A stretch of DNA of 64,000 nucleotides from Arthrobacter tumbae (GTDB lineage Bacteria; Actinomycetota; Actinomycetes; Actinomycetales; Micrococcaceae). This document shows, piece after piece, positions 43,589 through 52,884 of this stretch. The notes beneath the pieces are model-generated. The model did no database searches, was not told the DNA's origin, and was given only the letters and a program-made list of their open reading frames with translations. The position numbers were made by a program, and so were the translations under genes. Each line of letters opens with the position of its first letter. The stretch's first letter is position 1. The stretch spans positions 1,798,001 to 1,862,000 of the forward strand of contig NZ_JAFBCC010000001.1 in the NCBI RefSeq assembly GCF_016907495.1. The letters are read 5' to 3'.

Positions 43589-44010
43589 TGTCCGACGAAT
43601 TCCGCAAGAACCTCCTGGGCCCGGAACCAACGCTCCTTCCCGAGGAACCGGATGTTGTCTCCCGTCTGGCGGCTGGGGAGGAGGCTGTCGACCTGGCAGC
43701 CAAGCATCCGACGTCGTCGTTGTTGTGGGCCATCCTCGCCGATGAGGCGTATGGCGACGGGCGCACCATCGAGTCCTACGCCTACGCACGCACCGGTTAC
43801 CACCGCGGGCTGGATGCGCTGCGGCGGAACGGGTGGCGCGGAGCCGGGCCGGTGCCGTACTCGCACGAGCCGAACCGCGGCTTCCTGCGGGCATTGAACG
43901 CGCTTGGCCGTGCGGCGGCCTCCATCGGCGAGATCGACGAGGCGGAACGCATCGCGAAATTCCTCCGCGAATCCGACCCGGAGGCAAGCAAGGAGCTGTC
44001 CGGCTCCTAG
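43588..44010 (+). CDS. DUF3151 protein
   Basis: 140 residues, soluble, with the family landmarks LLGPEPTLLPEEPDV, SLLWAILADEAY, AYARTGYHRGLDALRRNGW and EPNRGFLRALNALGRAAASI. It regularly follows the aldolase gene in actinobacteria (recalled). The helical, TPR-like look suggests a binding function, but none is known. Coupled to the aldolase stop. Confidence 0.85.
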   Translation: MSDEFRKNLLGPEPTLLPEEPDVVSRLAAGEEAVDLAAKHPTSSLLWAILADEAYGDGRTIESYAYARTGYHRGLDALRRNGWRGAGPVPYSHEPNRGFLRALNALGRAAASIGEIDEAERIAKFLRESDPEASKELSGS

Positions 44011-44028
44011 CTCCCGCTGGTCGGACAC

Positions 44029-44094
44029 GGAACTTTTGCGCAGGTCTGGTGAGCTGACGACGTCGGCAAGTCGCCGGCCCTGCGCAAAAGTTCC
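44029..44094. repeat. Long palindrome (16 bp perfect arms)
   Basis: GGAACTTTTGCGCAGG at 44029-44044 and its exact complement at 44079-44094 enclose a 34 bp GC-rich centre. It lies 19 bp after the DUF3151 stop and 106 bp before the MHS transporter. It may act as a terminator but resembles an intergenic repeat more, with A/T-rich outer arms and a GCGCAGG inner arm. Confidence 0.8.
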
Positions 44095-44199
44095 CTTGGT
44101 GGTGGGACAGTTTTGACTCAGCCTCGGGAAACCTCATAGTTTCGTGTGAACTCCCGGGACGTCCACCGGCGCCCTGGCACCTCCACCTGAAGGAGTCGC

Positions 44200-45585
44200 A
44201 TGACTGAGCAGGAGAGAACAACCGGACCTCCCACGCAGGACGCAGGGGAATTCGCCACTCCGGATTCCGAAACCCCCGAGGGGAAGCGGACACTGCGGAA
44301 GGCGATCGGCGCCTCCGCCATCGGCAACGGGGTCGAGTGGTTCGACTACAGCATCTACGGACTGATGGTTGTGTACATCAGTTCCATCTTCTTCCCGGGG
44401 GACCAGGCAACCGTCTGGGCGCTAGGGACCTTCGCCGTCTCATTTCTGGTGCGGCCGTTCGGCGGGTTCTTCTGGGGTCCGCTGGGGGACAAGATCGGGC
44501 GCAAGTCAGTCCTGGCAATGACTATCCTGTTGATGGCCGGTTCCACTTTCTGCATCGGACTTCTGCCAACGTACGACGCCGTGGGCTTCCTTGCCCCGGC
44601 GCTGCTGATTCTGCTGAGGCTGATCCAGGGGTTCTCCGCCGGCGGAGAGTATGGCGGCGCGGCGACCTTCATGGCTGAGTACTCGCCGGACAGGAAACGC
44701 GGCTTCTACGGCAGTTTCCTCGAGTTCGGCACGCTCGCGGGGTTTGCCCTGGGCAGCCTGGTGGCTCTGCTGTGCCAGGTGATCATCGGTGGAGACGCCA
44801 TGGCCGAGTGGGGTTGGCGCATTCCGTTCCTCATCGCCGGTCCGATGGGGGCGGTCGGTTGGTACCTCCGCACCAAGCTTGAGGACACTCCCGTCTTCCG
44901 GGAGGCGGAGTCCAAGGGTGAAACTGAATCCAAAGCCGGCGTGGCGCTGAAGGATCTGCTGACCAAGTACTGGCGTCCGATCCTCTCGATGTCAGGACTG
45001 GTGATTGCCCTCAATGTCGTGAACTACACGTTCCTCCAGTACATGCCGACGTACCTCCAGGTCACGATCGACATGGACGCGGACGCGACTTTCACCCTGC
45101 TGCTCATCGGCCAGGTCGTGTTGATGGCCCTGATCCCCTTCTTCGGAGCGTTGTCCGACCGGATCGGGCGCAAGCCCATGTGGTGGTTCTCCCTGATCGG
45201 GCTGTTTGTCCTGGCGCTGCCGATGTACATGCTGATGGGATTGGGCTTCGGCTTTGCCCTGCTCGCGTTTGCGGTTCTCGGACTCCTGTACCTGCCGCAG
45301 CTTGCGACCATTTCGGCGATGTTCCCATCCCTGTTTCCCACCCATGTTCGATTCGCCGGCTTTGCCATCACCTACAACGTGGCCACGGCCTTATTCGGGG
45401 GAACAGCCCCGGTGGTCAATGGAGCGCTCGTGGAAAGCACCGGGAACAACCTGGTCCCGGCCATGTACATGATGGGGGCGTGTGTGATCGGAGCTCTCGC
45501 GCTCATCAAAACCCCTGAGACTGCGGGCCTTTCCCTGCGCGGGCGCAACACCCCGGGCACCAACGACGCGTCAGCCGCCCGCTAG
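44200..45585 (+). CDS. MFS transporter, metabolite:H+ symporter (MHS/ProP-like)
   Basis: 461 residues, twelve predicted helices after a hydrophilic 45-residue N-terminus. MHS hallmarks: SAIGNGVEWFDYSIYGL, FLVRPFGGFFWGPLGDKIGR, RLIQGFSAGGEYGGAATFMA and EDTPVFREAE. Family substrates include proline/betaine, alpha-ketoglutarate and shikimate; which applies is unknown. SD GAAGGAG precedes the ATG. Confidence 0.88.
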   Translation: MTEQERTTGPPTQDAGEFATPDSETPEGKRTLRKAIGASAIGNGVEWFDYSIYGLMVVYISSIFFPGDQATVWALGTFAVSFLVRPFGGFFWGPLGDKIGRKSVLAMTILLMAGSTFCIGLLPTYDAVGFLAPALLILLRLIQGFSAGGEYGGAATFMAEYSPDRKRGFYGSFLEFGTLAGFALGSLVALLCQVIIGGDAMAEWGWRIPFLIAGPMGAVGWYLRTKLEDTPVFREAESKGETESKAGVALKDLLTKYWRPILSMSGLVIALNVVNYTFLQYMPTYLQVTIDMDADATFTLLLIGQVVLMALIPFFGALSDRIGRKPMWWFSLIGLFVLALPMYMLMGLGFGFALLAFAVLGLLYLPQLATISAMFPSLFPTHVRFAGFAITYNVATALFGGTAPVVNGALVESTGNNLVPAMYMMGACVIGALALIKTPETAGLSLRGRNTPGTNDASAAR

Positions 45586-45613
45586 GGGCATCACGAGTGC
45601 AGTTTCTCGGTTA

Positions 45614-46258
45614 TCAGGTACCGGAAACTGCCGGTGACTCAGCGAGCGGCAGCACCGTCGTCGTCACGTCCACCACCTGCGGCTTCTTCGGCACCGAGCT
45701 GAACCCGAAGCGTACGCGGGGGCGGACGCTCGTGAGCTCGCCGAGCGGGTCGCCCGCCCACGTTGCCGTTGCGGCAGTGATGACGCGGGCGCCGGTGACG
45801 CCGTAGAACTGCCGGCGGCCGTCCTTCGTGGTGCCCGCTGTGCGCACCCCGGGCATGATGATTTTGGAGATCGGATTGATGGCCCTCAGCCAGCGGGGGT
45901 GAGTGGCGATCACAGCAGGAATCAGGCCGAGCACGCGCCCGACGGCGGTTAACTCGCCCAGTTCCGCGCGGACACTGAGCGGTCCGGCATCGAGGGCGAG
46001 CGAATCCTCGCCCATGCTGACGGTCAGTGGAACGGTTCGCACGATGTCGAAGGAATAGGCTCCGGACACATAGTCAGCAACGGCCGACGTCGGAGCGAGC
46101 AAGGTGCGCGTTCCTTCGGCACTCTGCACCATCACATCGGTGAACGCACCGTAGGGGGACGCGCCCCACATCCCGATCACGATGCGCACTCCCGACGTGG
46201 TGCCCAAGCTGGCGATGTGTCCAACGAAGTGTTCGGTCTCGGCGCTCATGGTTTCCAT
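45614..46258 (-). CDS. Acetoacetate-decarboxylase-fold-like conserved protein
   Basis: 214 residues from the ATG at 46258; a longer frame to 46387 crosses the terminator hairpin of the neighbouring gene and is rejected. Segments VIGMWGASPYGAFTDVMVQ and GAYSFDIVRTVPLTVSM resemble the beta-barrel core of acetoacetate decarboxylase-like proteins, but the Schiff-base lysine cannot be placed with confidence. Function unknown. Convergent with the MHS transporter. Confidence 0.55.
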   Translation of the reverse strand: METMSAETEHFVGHIASLGTTSGVRIVIGMWGASPYGAFTDVMVQSAEGTRTLLAPTSAVADYVSGAYSFDIVRTVPLTVSMGEDSLALDAGPLSVRAELGELTAVGRVLGLIPAVIATHPRWLRAINPISKIIMPGVRTAGTTKDGRRQFYGVTGARVITAATATWAGDPLGELTSVRPRVRFGFSSVPKKPQVVDVTTTVLPLAESPAVSGT

Positions 46259-46342
46259 TATGTACGGTGTGCGTGCGGACGCAGAGAACTGCGGTGCCCA
46301 GAATGCGTTGGAGAGCTGCAGCCGTTTAGGAACGATAAACGA

Positions 46343-46374
46343 CCGCCGCCCCCGCCGGGAGGCGGGGGCGGCGG
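46343..46374 (-). terminator. Strong GC-rich terminator of the CHRD gene
   Basis: Perfect 14 bp stem, arms 46343-46356 and 46361-46374, with a GGGA loop (TCCC on the minus strand). It is 37 bp past the stop of the CHRD gene, followed on that strand by GTCGTTTATCGTT, a loose T-rich run. Confidence 0.85.
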
Positions 46375-46411
46375 CTGTTCGCACCATGAAGGATCTAGAA
46401 GTTGCTGATCC

Positions 46412-47191
46412 TTAGCGGCCGGCGACCATGCGGCGACGCACAGCGTATGCACCGCCGAGTGCGGCGAGCAGGCCGGCTCCGCCCAGCGCAACCGCACCGG
46501 CATCGGTGGTTCCGGCGGTCTCACCGGCTGCAGCGACGTCCACACCGGTGTCAGCGCCTCCGGCCGGCTGCATCTGCAGCGGTCCACACAAAGCCGGGGC
46601 AGTTGCTGCAAGCGGCAGCGACTCGGCTCCAGGCAGAGTGCTCATCTTCTCGGTTGCTGCGGCCGGCTGGGTTGCCGGATCCAGTCCGTGGACCACGACA
46701 ACGGCGGTTCCGTTAGCCAGGGAGTCCTGGGTCTCCTGGTTCAACTCGAAGGTGCGCTCATAGGTGAAGGAGCTACCCGACGGTGCAACCGTGACATCAG
46801 TACCGGCTTCGGGGCCGGTGCTGCCCTCAAGGGAGAGGGTGGTCCCGATCATGCCGTAGGCAGGCTGGCCCTCCGGGGTGCTCAGAACGCCGTCACCGTC
46901 GGCGTCATCGGCCATAGTTGGGCATGCACCCTGTGCTCCGATGTGAATGTGCTGCACGTGCGGGTAAGGCCCATCCATGAAGGTTTCGGCCAAACCGGAC
47001 GTTTCGATGGTGACCGTGGCCTCGGTGCCGTTTACGTCAATCCAGGCCGTGCCTGACGCACCACTGTTGTTGAGCTGATTCAACGTGGTGGAGTAGGAAC
47101 CGGCGGCGTGGTCGGCCATCGCCGGAGCGCCGGCCATTGTGGTCAGACCAAGAGCGACGGCTGGGGCGATCAGTAGTGCTTTCTTCTTCAT
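46412..47191 (-). CDS. Secreted CHRD-domain protein with C-terminal membrane anchor
   Basis: 259 residues from the ATG at 47191 with SD GAGGAGGT. Signal peptide about 1-26 (MKKKALLIAPAVALGL...PAMA). The CHRD-like beta domain covers about 30-165 (AWIDVNGTEATVTIETSGLA, VQHIHIGAQGACPT, YERTFELNQETQD). A low-complexity Ala/Gly/Thr linker leads to a C-terminal helix and RRRM tail (about 232-255), as in surface-anchored proteins without a clear LPxTG. Surface role unknown. Confidence 0.85.
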   Translation of the reverse strand: MKKKALLIAPAVALGLTTMAGAPAMADHAAGSYSTTLNQLNNSGASGTAWIDVNGTEATVTIETSGLAETFMDGPYPHVQHIHIGAQGACPTMADDADGDGVLSTPEGQPAYGMIGTTLSLEGSTGPEAGTDVTVAPSGSSFTYERTFELNQETQDSLANGTAVVVVHGLDPATQPAAATEKMSTLPGAESLPLAATAPALCGPLQMQPAGGADTGVDVAAAGETAGTTDAGAVALGGAGLLAALGGAYAVRRRMVAGR

Positions 47192-47578
47192 CAGAGTTAC
47201 CTCCTCATAGAATTCTGCGGTCAAATCTCGAATCGCACATAGACGAATTTCCAGATGTAGTGCGGCGAGTGGGGCTTCCCCCTGCGATCGACGATGCCAT
47301 GAATCACCATGGGTCAGATAGAAAGCTAGCTTATCGTTACTCCTTCGTTACATCAGAAGGCTCTTGCGCTCTCCGCTCCGTGCGGGTGCTTCTTAATACG
47401 CGTGCGCCAGTGACCGGGGGTGAGCCGGTAGGCTAGCGGTTAGGTTTAGCAGACGGCCGCCTCTAGCTACGCCGACATGGTTGCTAGTTTTTCATCCCCT
47501 TAGCATGCCTGCTGGTGCTCCGGGCATGGAAATCATCCCTTGATGCCGATCTGGCACGACAGAACCGGGGCACCTGCA
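47192..47578. promoter_or_regulatory. Intergenic region between CHRD and GAF-ANTAR genes
   Basis: No gene seen in 387 bp. A perfect 10 bp palindrome AAGCTAGCTT at 47323-47332 and two further CTAG-containing stretches (around 47462 and 47483) stand out in the promoter side of the CHRD gene. No clear -35/-10 pair was identified. An alternative start of the GAF-ANTAR gene at 47540/47543 would shorten the region. Confidence 0.3.
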
Positions 47579-48313
47579 ATGAGCAGCGATCTCACCGATG
47601 CGCGCACCAACGACGATCTCCAAGACGCCGTCCTGGATTTCTCGGACGTGATCCAATTCCTCGATGAGCTCTGCCAGCATGCGGTGCGCTCACTCAGCGA
47701 CGGGGAAGAGGTGCTCTGCGGCATCACCTTGCTACGCGATCGGAAAGCCGCAACCGTGGCCAGTAGCAGCGAATACGCCCGCAAGATGGACGAAATTCAG
47801 TACAGCTTCGACGACGGGCCTTGTCTGACCTCCGCACGTGAGCAACTCACCGTCGAAGTCCCGGACGTACGCCGGGAAGAGCGCTGGCCGGAATATGTCG
47901 CGGCCATCTCCGAGCACGGGTTGCACTCGATCCTCGCTGTCCCCTTCGACCTGGCTGGCGATGCGAAGGCGGCTCTTAACGTGTACTCAGCCACCGCGCA
48001 CAAATTCACTAACGAAGCGATAGAACGAGCAAACGCCTATGCCAGTGAAGCCTCCCGGTCTCTCCGCCTGGCGGTGCGGATCGCCCAACACAGTGAGCGC
48101 GCCAACGACCTGATAACGGCGATGGAATCACGCACCCCCATCGACATCGCGATCGGCATTGTCATGTGCCAAAACCGGTGCACCCAAACCGAAGCGTTCA
48201 CGATCCTGAGGAAAGCCTCCTCACACCGCAACATCAAACTACGTGACCTCGCCGGACAGATCGTCGCCGGCGCCAACGCAAACTCGCAGCCCGCAACACA
48301 CTTCGACCACTGA
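47579..48313 (+). CDS. GAF and ANTAR domain protein (RNA-binding antiterminator regulator)
   Basis: 244 residues from the ATG at 47579; TTG/ATG starts at 47540-47543 add 12-13 residues. GAF domain about 15-155 (CGITLLRDRKAATVASSSEY, IQYSFDDGPCLTSAREQL, HGLHSILAVPFDL). ANTAR domain about 170-230 (LITAMESRTPIDIAIGIVM, RCTQTEAFTILRKAS). ANTAR binds two-hairpin RNA motifs to prevent termination; the GAF domain senses a ligand or redox state. Targets unknown. Confidence 0.88.
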   Translation: MSSDLTDARTNDDLQDAVLDFSDVIQFLDELCQHAVRSLSDGEEVLCGITLLRDRKAATVASSSEYARKMDEIQYSFDDGPCLTSAREQLTVEVPDVRREERWPEYVAAISEHGLHSILAVPFDLAGDAKAALNVYSATAHKFTNEAIERANAYASEASRSLRLAVRIAQHSERANDLITAMESRTPIDIAIGIVMCQNRCTQTEAFTILRKASSHRNIKLRDLAGQIVAGANANSQPATHFDH

Positions 48314-48799
48314 CAACATCGAGCGCGGGTACCCCCGGAAGGTTCATTCGACCTCCGAGTAACACCACTTCCTAATCGCAATTGGCTTTAATCGTAAGTG
48401 GCAGGGTTGAGCAGTCAGCCCTGTACAGAACTGGTCACAGGACAAACCTGTGGCCAGTTCCAAGTGGCGGGCCCTGATGCGCCTTTCTGCAGGTGACCGC
48501 TCCTTCGGGGCCTAATTGGAAAGGAAGTTCATCGCGGCTTGGTTCCACATGTAGGGGCGGGACTGCTGAAGCGAAGCGTGCCCCAGGAGCGGCGGTTTCC
48601 GGAGGGGCTCTAGATTAATATTGCTCAGCATGCTTACAGTTTTCTCATAGAAGGCGCTGATGAGTCCGCTGACGCTGTGTTGGGCTGACGTCCAGCTTTG
48701 TCCGCTGTCTTTCGAAAAGTTGCCATGTTCGCGCGATTCCCGCCCCCCGGTCCCGGATCGGCTGCGATACCCACAGTTCACGACGAGAAGGAGCAAGCA
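48314..48799. other. Gene-poor stretch before the ADH gene
   Basis: 486 bp. Holds the hairpin at 48429-48459 and an A/T-rich patch at about 48610-48655. A 39-codon frame on the minus strand (48512-48631) begins with ATG, preceded by GAGAAAA, but I see no support for it being a gene. An in-frame extension of the ADH frame to 48698 is not coding. Confidence 0.4.
48429..48459 (+). terminator. Hairpin downstream of the GAF-ANTAR gene
   Basis: Arms 48429-48441 and 48447-48459 pair over 13 bp with one G-U pair; loop ACAAA. It lies 115 bp after the stop, without a T-tract. It could be a terminator or one hairpin of an ANTAR target; no second hairpin is obvious. Confidence 0.55.
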
Positions 48800-49933
48800 A
48801 TGAAAGCAGTAGTCTTCAAGGCCCCCTACGAACTGAGCGTGGAAAACGTCGCGGACCCGAAAATCGAGGGACCACTCGATGCCGTCATCCGCATCACCAC
48901 CGCCAATATCTGCGGTTCGGACCTGCACCCGTATGAAGGTCGGGCGGATCTGGACGCAGGCATGGTCCTGGGCCACGAGAACATGGGAATCGTTGAAGAA
49001 GTCGGACCAGGCGTGGATCGCATCAGCGTCGGCGATCGGGTATCCGTTCCTTTCAATCTCGCCTGCGGCACCTGCCGCAACTGCAACAACGGATACACCT
49101 CCGCCTGCCTGCGCGCCAACCCCTCGGGCCAGCCGGGCGCCGGATACGGGTACCCGATGATGGGCCCCTACTGGGGCGGCCAGGCCGAGCTGTTGCGCGT
49201 ACCGTGGGCCGACTTCAATCTCCTGAAGCTTCCCGAGGGTAAGGAGAATGAATCTGATTTCACCATGCTCTCGGACATCCTTCCCACCGGGTACCACGGC
49301 GCTGAAATGGCGATGGTCGCGCCCGGGAAGTCCGTCGCGGTCTTCGGTGCCGGCCCGGTCGGCCTCATGGCAGCCCACAGCGCCTTCCTCAAAGGCGCCT
49401 CCCAGGTGTTCATTGTGGACAAGGAACCCGACAGGCTCGCCCTCGCCGAAGAGATCGGTGCAACCCCGATCAACTTCGCCGACACGGATCCCACCGAAGC
49501 GATCATGGAAGGAACCGACGGGTTCGGGGCCGATTGCGGAATTGAAGCCGTCGGCTATCAGGCACACGACCACACCGGCGAGGAACATCCGGAAATGGTG
49601 CTCGACAACCTCGTGAAAGTGGTCCGTGCCACCGGGCATATCGGAGTCGTCGGAGTCTATGTTCCGGAAGACCCCGGCGCCACCAACGATCTGGCCAAGC
49701 AAGGACGCATTGCTTTCAATTACGGCGCAGCCTTTACCAAGGGCATCAGTTTGATGGGTGGGCAGTGCCCGGTGAAGAAATACAACCGGGAACTGCGTGA
49801 CCTCATCATCCGGGGCAAGTCCAAGCCGTCCTGGATCGTTTCCCACGAGGTTTCCCTCGACGACGCAGTTGATGCGTACGCGAAGTTCGACAAGCGCGAA
49901 GACGGATATACCAAGGTCCTCCTCCACCCCTGA
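48800..49933 (+). CDS. Zinc-dependent alcohol dehydrogenase, glutathione-independent formaldehyde dehydrogenase-like
   Basis: 377 residues from the ATG at 48800 (SD GAAGGAG). Catalytic zinc: NICGSDLHPYEG and GHENMGIVEEVGPG; structural zinc: CGTCRNCNNGYTSAC (four Cys). NAD-binding Rossmann: AVFGAGPVGLMAAHSAFLKG. The long loop GYPMMGPYWGGQAELLRVP is typical of the FDH-like branch. Likely oxidises an aldehyde or alcohol with NAD in the cytoplasm. Convergent with the CopD-CtaG gene, 5 bp apart. Confidence 0.88.
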   Translation: MKAVVFKAPYELSVENVADPKIEGPLDAVIRITTANICGSDLHPYEGRADLDAGMVLGHENMGIVEEVGPGVDRISVGDRVSVPFNLACGTCRNCNNGYTSACLRANPSGQPGAGYGYPMMGPYWGGQAELLRVPWADFNLLKLPEGKENESDFTMLSDILPTGYHGAEMAMVAPGKSVAVFGAGPVGLMAAHSAFLKGASQVFIVDKEPDRLALAEEIGATPINFADTDPTEAIMEGTDGFGADCGIEAVGYQAHDHTGEEHPEMVLDNLVKVVRATGHIGVVGVYVPEDPGATNDLAKQGRIAFNYGAAFTKGISLMGGQCPVKKYNRELRDLIIRGKSKPSWIVSHEVSLDDAVDAYAKFDKREDGYTKVLLHP

Positions 49934-49938
49934 AACGG

Positions 49939-51849
49939 TCATGGGTTTGGCTTGACGTCCACTTTGGCCGCGCGGTATCTATCACCCCGGAGAGCAGCGC
50001 GATCCGAGCGGTCCGCCGCCGCAAACCAGTGAAGAATGATCCAGGCCAGGACGGCAACCGTCGTCAACTCGCCCAACAGCCATGCCAGTGCACCACCAAG
50101 GGCCTGATCCTCCAGCAAGGAGGGCCGCCACCGTATCTCCAGCTTCGCGAAGTAACCGCCTCCCAGCACTGAGTTGCCGAACACCAGCACCATTGCGAAG
50201 ACTGTGTGCGCCAGCATCACCAGAAGCAGGAGAGGAACCCTGGGGGCGTAGCTGATTTTTCGAGGACCGGGATCAATGCCGAGGATAAACCAGAAGAAGA
50301 GCAGGCCTGAGAGCAGGAAATGAGCCTGCATCGCCAGATGCCCCCAATGGTTGCTCATTGCCAGTTCAAAGAGCGGCGTGAAGTAGAGCGCATACAGGCT
50401 GGTGATGAAGACTGCCGTCGTGATAATCGGGTGTGTGACGAGCCGGACAGGAGTGGACTCGATTGCCTTCAGCAGTGCTTTCCGGGCGGGTGGCCGAAGC
50501 GCCCGCAGTGCAAGAGTCATCGGTGCCCCTAGCAGCAGGAAAAGCGGTGCAACCATGTTCAACGCCATGTGCTGCACCATGTGCATGCTGAATGTTGCGA
50601 GGGCATAGCGCCCCACTCCTGTGCAGGTGACCACAACCAGAAATACAATTCCGCAGGAGAACGCCACGGTTCGCCGCATAGGCCACTTGTCGCCCCGGCG
50701 TCGAAGCCTTATGACGGCAGCCAGATAGAGCGCACTGGCGGTCAAAGCGGTCAGTAAGCCGAAAGCGTCCAGATGAAATGTGCCAAACAGCCGGAGGAAG
50801 GTTGGCGCTTGCGCTGGTGCGAGGTCGGGGACCGAACCGTGCGCCGCAGGTGGGTTGGCCTGAGAAAGCGCGGCGGCCAGGCCAAACGCCACGGCCATCA
50901 CAGCCAGTTCAGCAACCACCAGGCGAAGAAACTTCCGCCGGGTGGTGAGTGGCTCCGTAATCAGACGGCGGCGATGAATGACGCCAAAGGCGATGAGCAC
51001 CAGGAAGGCGCTGATTTTCAGCAGTAGGATCGAGCCGTAGCTGGAGCTGAACAGCCCCTCCAGGGAACCAACCCGCAGCACTGCGTTGGTGGTCCCGCTG
51101 ATCCCGACAACGATGACGCACCATAGCGCGACCGAGCTGAAGCGCGGGATGGCCGGTCGCAGGAGGCCAGGGCCTAAATACGCGAGACATGCGAGCCCCA
51201 GCAGTCCTCCGGCCCAGAGTGCGGCTGCCGCTATGTGCCCGATCAAGCTGAGGGTGGCCAGGACGTGGTTGGGTGCTGCTGCTGAGTGTCCGCCCAGTGC
51301 AAGGGTAGCCGCCCCGGCCATCGCAAGGAAAAGTGCGGTGTGCACTCCCCGCCTGGCTCGGATTTTCCAGGCACACAGGGAAGCGGTGGCCAGCAGTACG
51401 GCCTGAATGAGGAGCACCGACGCCGACGGCAACTCCCTGAGGAATTGCTGCATCGTTTCCAGGTTGACGGCATCGGTTAGAGGGGGCCCAAGCACGTTGC
51501 TCAGCATCAATACCAGCAATATCAGTGATGTGAGGCACGAGAACGCCGCCGTCGCCGCGGCGCCGTTAGACAGGGTGACGACTGCATCGTCGCCTCGGTG
51601 CGTGGAGGGCAGAAGAAAGACGGTCGTCAGGAGACCAACTGCGGTAAGGAGAGACGCATGCAGAATGAAGCGCGTCGCAGGGATTACATAGTTGCCGAGG
51701 GCGGCGTCGCTGCCCGGTGCTGACGTCGTCACTACTGGAAGCAGCGCCGCAAGAAGGACGCCGGTGAGCAATCCCAGCAGGATCCAGCGGCGGGCATGGC
51801 GCCGCTGTTTCAACAGCATTCTGCTCGCGCGTTTCCAGGCGGAGTACAT
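49939..51849 (-). CDS. CopD-CtaG fusion: copper import / cytochrome oxidase copper assembly membrane protein
   Basis: 636 residues from the ATG at 51849 (GAAAGG upstream); longer frames cross the divergent promoter. The N-terminal half (to about 370) has CopD-like helices, including ALGGHSAAAPNHVLATLSLI and HIAAAALWAGGLLGLACLAY; the C-terminal half is CtaG-like: FSMHMVQHMALNMVAPLFLL, HPIITTAVFITSLYALYFTP and NHWGHLAMQAHFLLSGLLFF. His-rich membrane segments would carry copper to CuB. It is divergent from the oxidase operon at 51954, consistent with supplying copper to that oxidase. Confidence 0.88.
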   Translation of the reverse strand: MYSAWKRASRMLLKQRRHARRWILLGLLTGVLLAALLPVVTTSAPGSDAALGNYVIPATRFILHASLLTAVGLLTTVFLLPSTHRGDDAVVTLSNGAAATAAFSCLTSLILLVLMLSNVLGPPLTDAVNLETMQQFLRELPSASVLLIQAVLLATASLCAWKIRARRGVHTALFLAMAGAATLALGGHSAAAPNHVLATLSLIGHIAAAALWAGGLLGLACLAYLGPGLLRPAIPRFSSVALWCVIVVGISGTTNAVLRVGSLEGLFSSSYGSILLLKISAFLVLIAFGVIHRRRLITEPLTTRRKFLRLVVAELAVMAVAFGLAAALSQANPPAAHGSVPDLAPAQAPTFLRLFGTFHLDAFGLLTALTASALYLAAVIRLRRRGDKWPMRRTVAFSCGIVFLVVVTCTGVGRYALATFSMHMVQHMALNMVAPLFLLLGAPMTLALRALRPPARKALLKAIESTPVRLVTHPIITTAVFITSLYALYFTPLFELAMSNHWGHLAMQAHFLLSGLLFFWFILGIDPGPRKISYAPRVPLLLLVMLAHTVFAMVLVFGNSVLGGGYFAKLEIRWRPSLLEDQALGGALAWLLGELTTVAVLAWIILHWFAAADRSDRAALRGDRYRAAKVDVKPNP

Positions 51850-51953
51850 GCGCAGCCTTTCGGAGGGAAGGTTGATGCCCTTATCAGGAAACAGTAAGCT
51901 AACTGAGGTATCGCGCGAATCGTGAAAGATCGACTCGATGAAGGGGATGGCTG

Positions 51954-52883
51954 ATGGCCGAACCGGAAGAAGCCGCACCACCGGGCCGGAAAATTTCGAG
52001 GCGCGCATTCATCAGCTCAGGTTCCCTCTTCGGCGGCTTCCTCCTCGTGCAGTGCACTGCGGGTACCGAAACCCGGCCGCCTCCCCAGCAATTCCTCCCC
52101 CCAGCGCCCCCGGAACAGACGGGCGTACCTGCCTACCGTTTCTTCACAGCATCCGAGGCGCGGACGGTCGAAGCGATCACCGCACGGCTTATCCCCGGTG
52201 ACGAGTCCGATCCCGGCGCCATCGAGGCGGGGGTGCCGTTCTACATCGACGCGAAACTGGCGTCCTTTGAATCGTTCGCTGAACCGACCTTCATTCAGGG
52301 ACCTTTCGTCGAGGTGGTCGACGGCGGCACTTTCGAAAGCACAGCCGACGGCGACCTCGTGGTTCCCGAGGATCAGCTGTACCGATACGGGTATCAGTCC
52401 GGTGTAACTCCACAGACTGAGTATCGGGACGGCCTGCAATCACTCAATGACTACGCGGTTTCCAGATACGGCAGTGAGTTCGCCGACCTCGCTGCTGAGG
52501 AACAAGACTCCATTCTCGAAGTGCTCGATACCATCCAGCAACGCGCAGAAGGCGACGCCGAAGGCAGTGAGCAAGCAGAGGAGGGAGCTGCCACCGCGGC
52601 ATTCGGAGGATCCGGTGCAGGAGGGTTCTTCAGCACGCTGCGGACAGACACCATCGAGGGGATGTTCTCGGATCCGCTGTACGGCGGGAACAAGGATCTG
52701 GTCGGGTGGACGCTGATCGGTTATCCCGGTCCCCAGCGCGCCTATTCGCCGCAGGAGATGCTGATCGGGACGAGACGCAATCCGCAGCCACTGGATGGCC
52801 TGACCCCGATGAACCCTGATAGACACGCCCATGAAGTGCCCGAGGCACTCGAACAGCCCCGCAGCGGCGTGAGGGACGGTTGA
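51954..52883 (+). CDS. Gluconate 2-dehydrogenase subunit 3-like Tat protein
   Basis: 309 residues. Tat signal ISRRAFISSGSLFGGFLL (about 14-31) followed by VQCTAG, a possible lipobox. The domain contains RFFTASEARTVEAITARLIP and YIDAKLASFE, typical of gluconate 2-dehydrogenase subunit 3, plus a long acidic insert (about 180-220). It partners a flavin GMC subunit and carries it out through Tat. First gene of the long operon; ATG with AAGGGG upstream, next gene 1 bp after the stop. Confidence 0.85.
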   Translation: MAEPEEAAPPGRKISRRAFISSGSLFGGFLLVQCTAGTETRPPPQQFLPPAPPEQTGVPAYRFFTASEARTVEAITARLIPGDESDPGAIEAGVPFYIDAKLASFESFAEPTFIQGPFVEVVDGGTFESTADGDLVVPEDQLYRYGYQSGVTPQTEYRDGLQSLNDYAVSRYGSEFADLAAEEQDSILEVLDTIQQRAEGDAEGSEQAEEGAATAAFGGSGAGGFFSTLRTDTIEGMFSDPLYGGNKDLVGWTLIGYPGPQRAYSPQEMLIGTRRNPQPLDGLTPMNPDRHAHEVPEALEQPRSGVRDG

Positions 52884-52884
52884 G

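Noticed and set aside
46258..46387. Longer start of the acetoacetate-decarboxylase-like gene
   Set aside because: It would translate across the strong terminator hairpin of the neighbouring CHRD gene.
48512..49942. 476-codon open frame on the minus strand
   Set aside because: Antisense to the zinc alcohol dehydrogenase, which has all zinc and NAD motifs and a good ribosome binding site.
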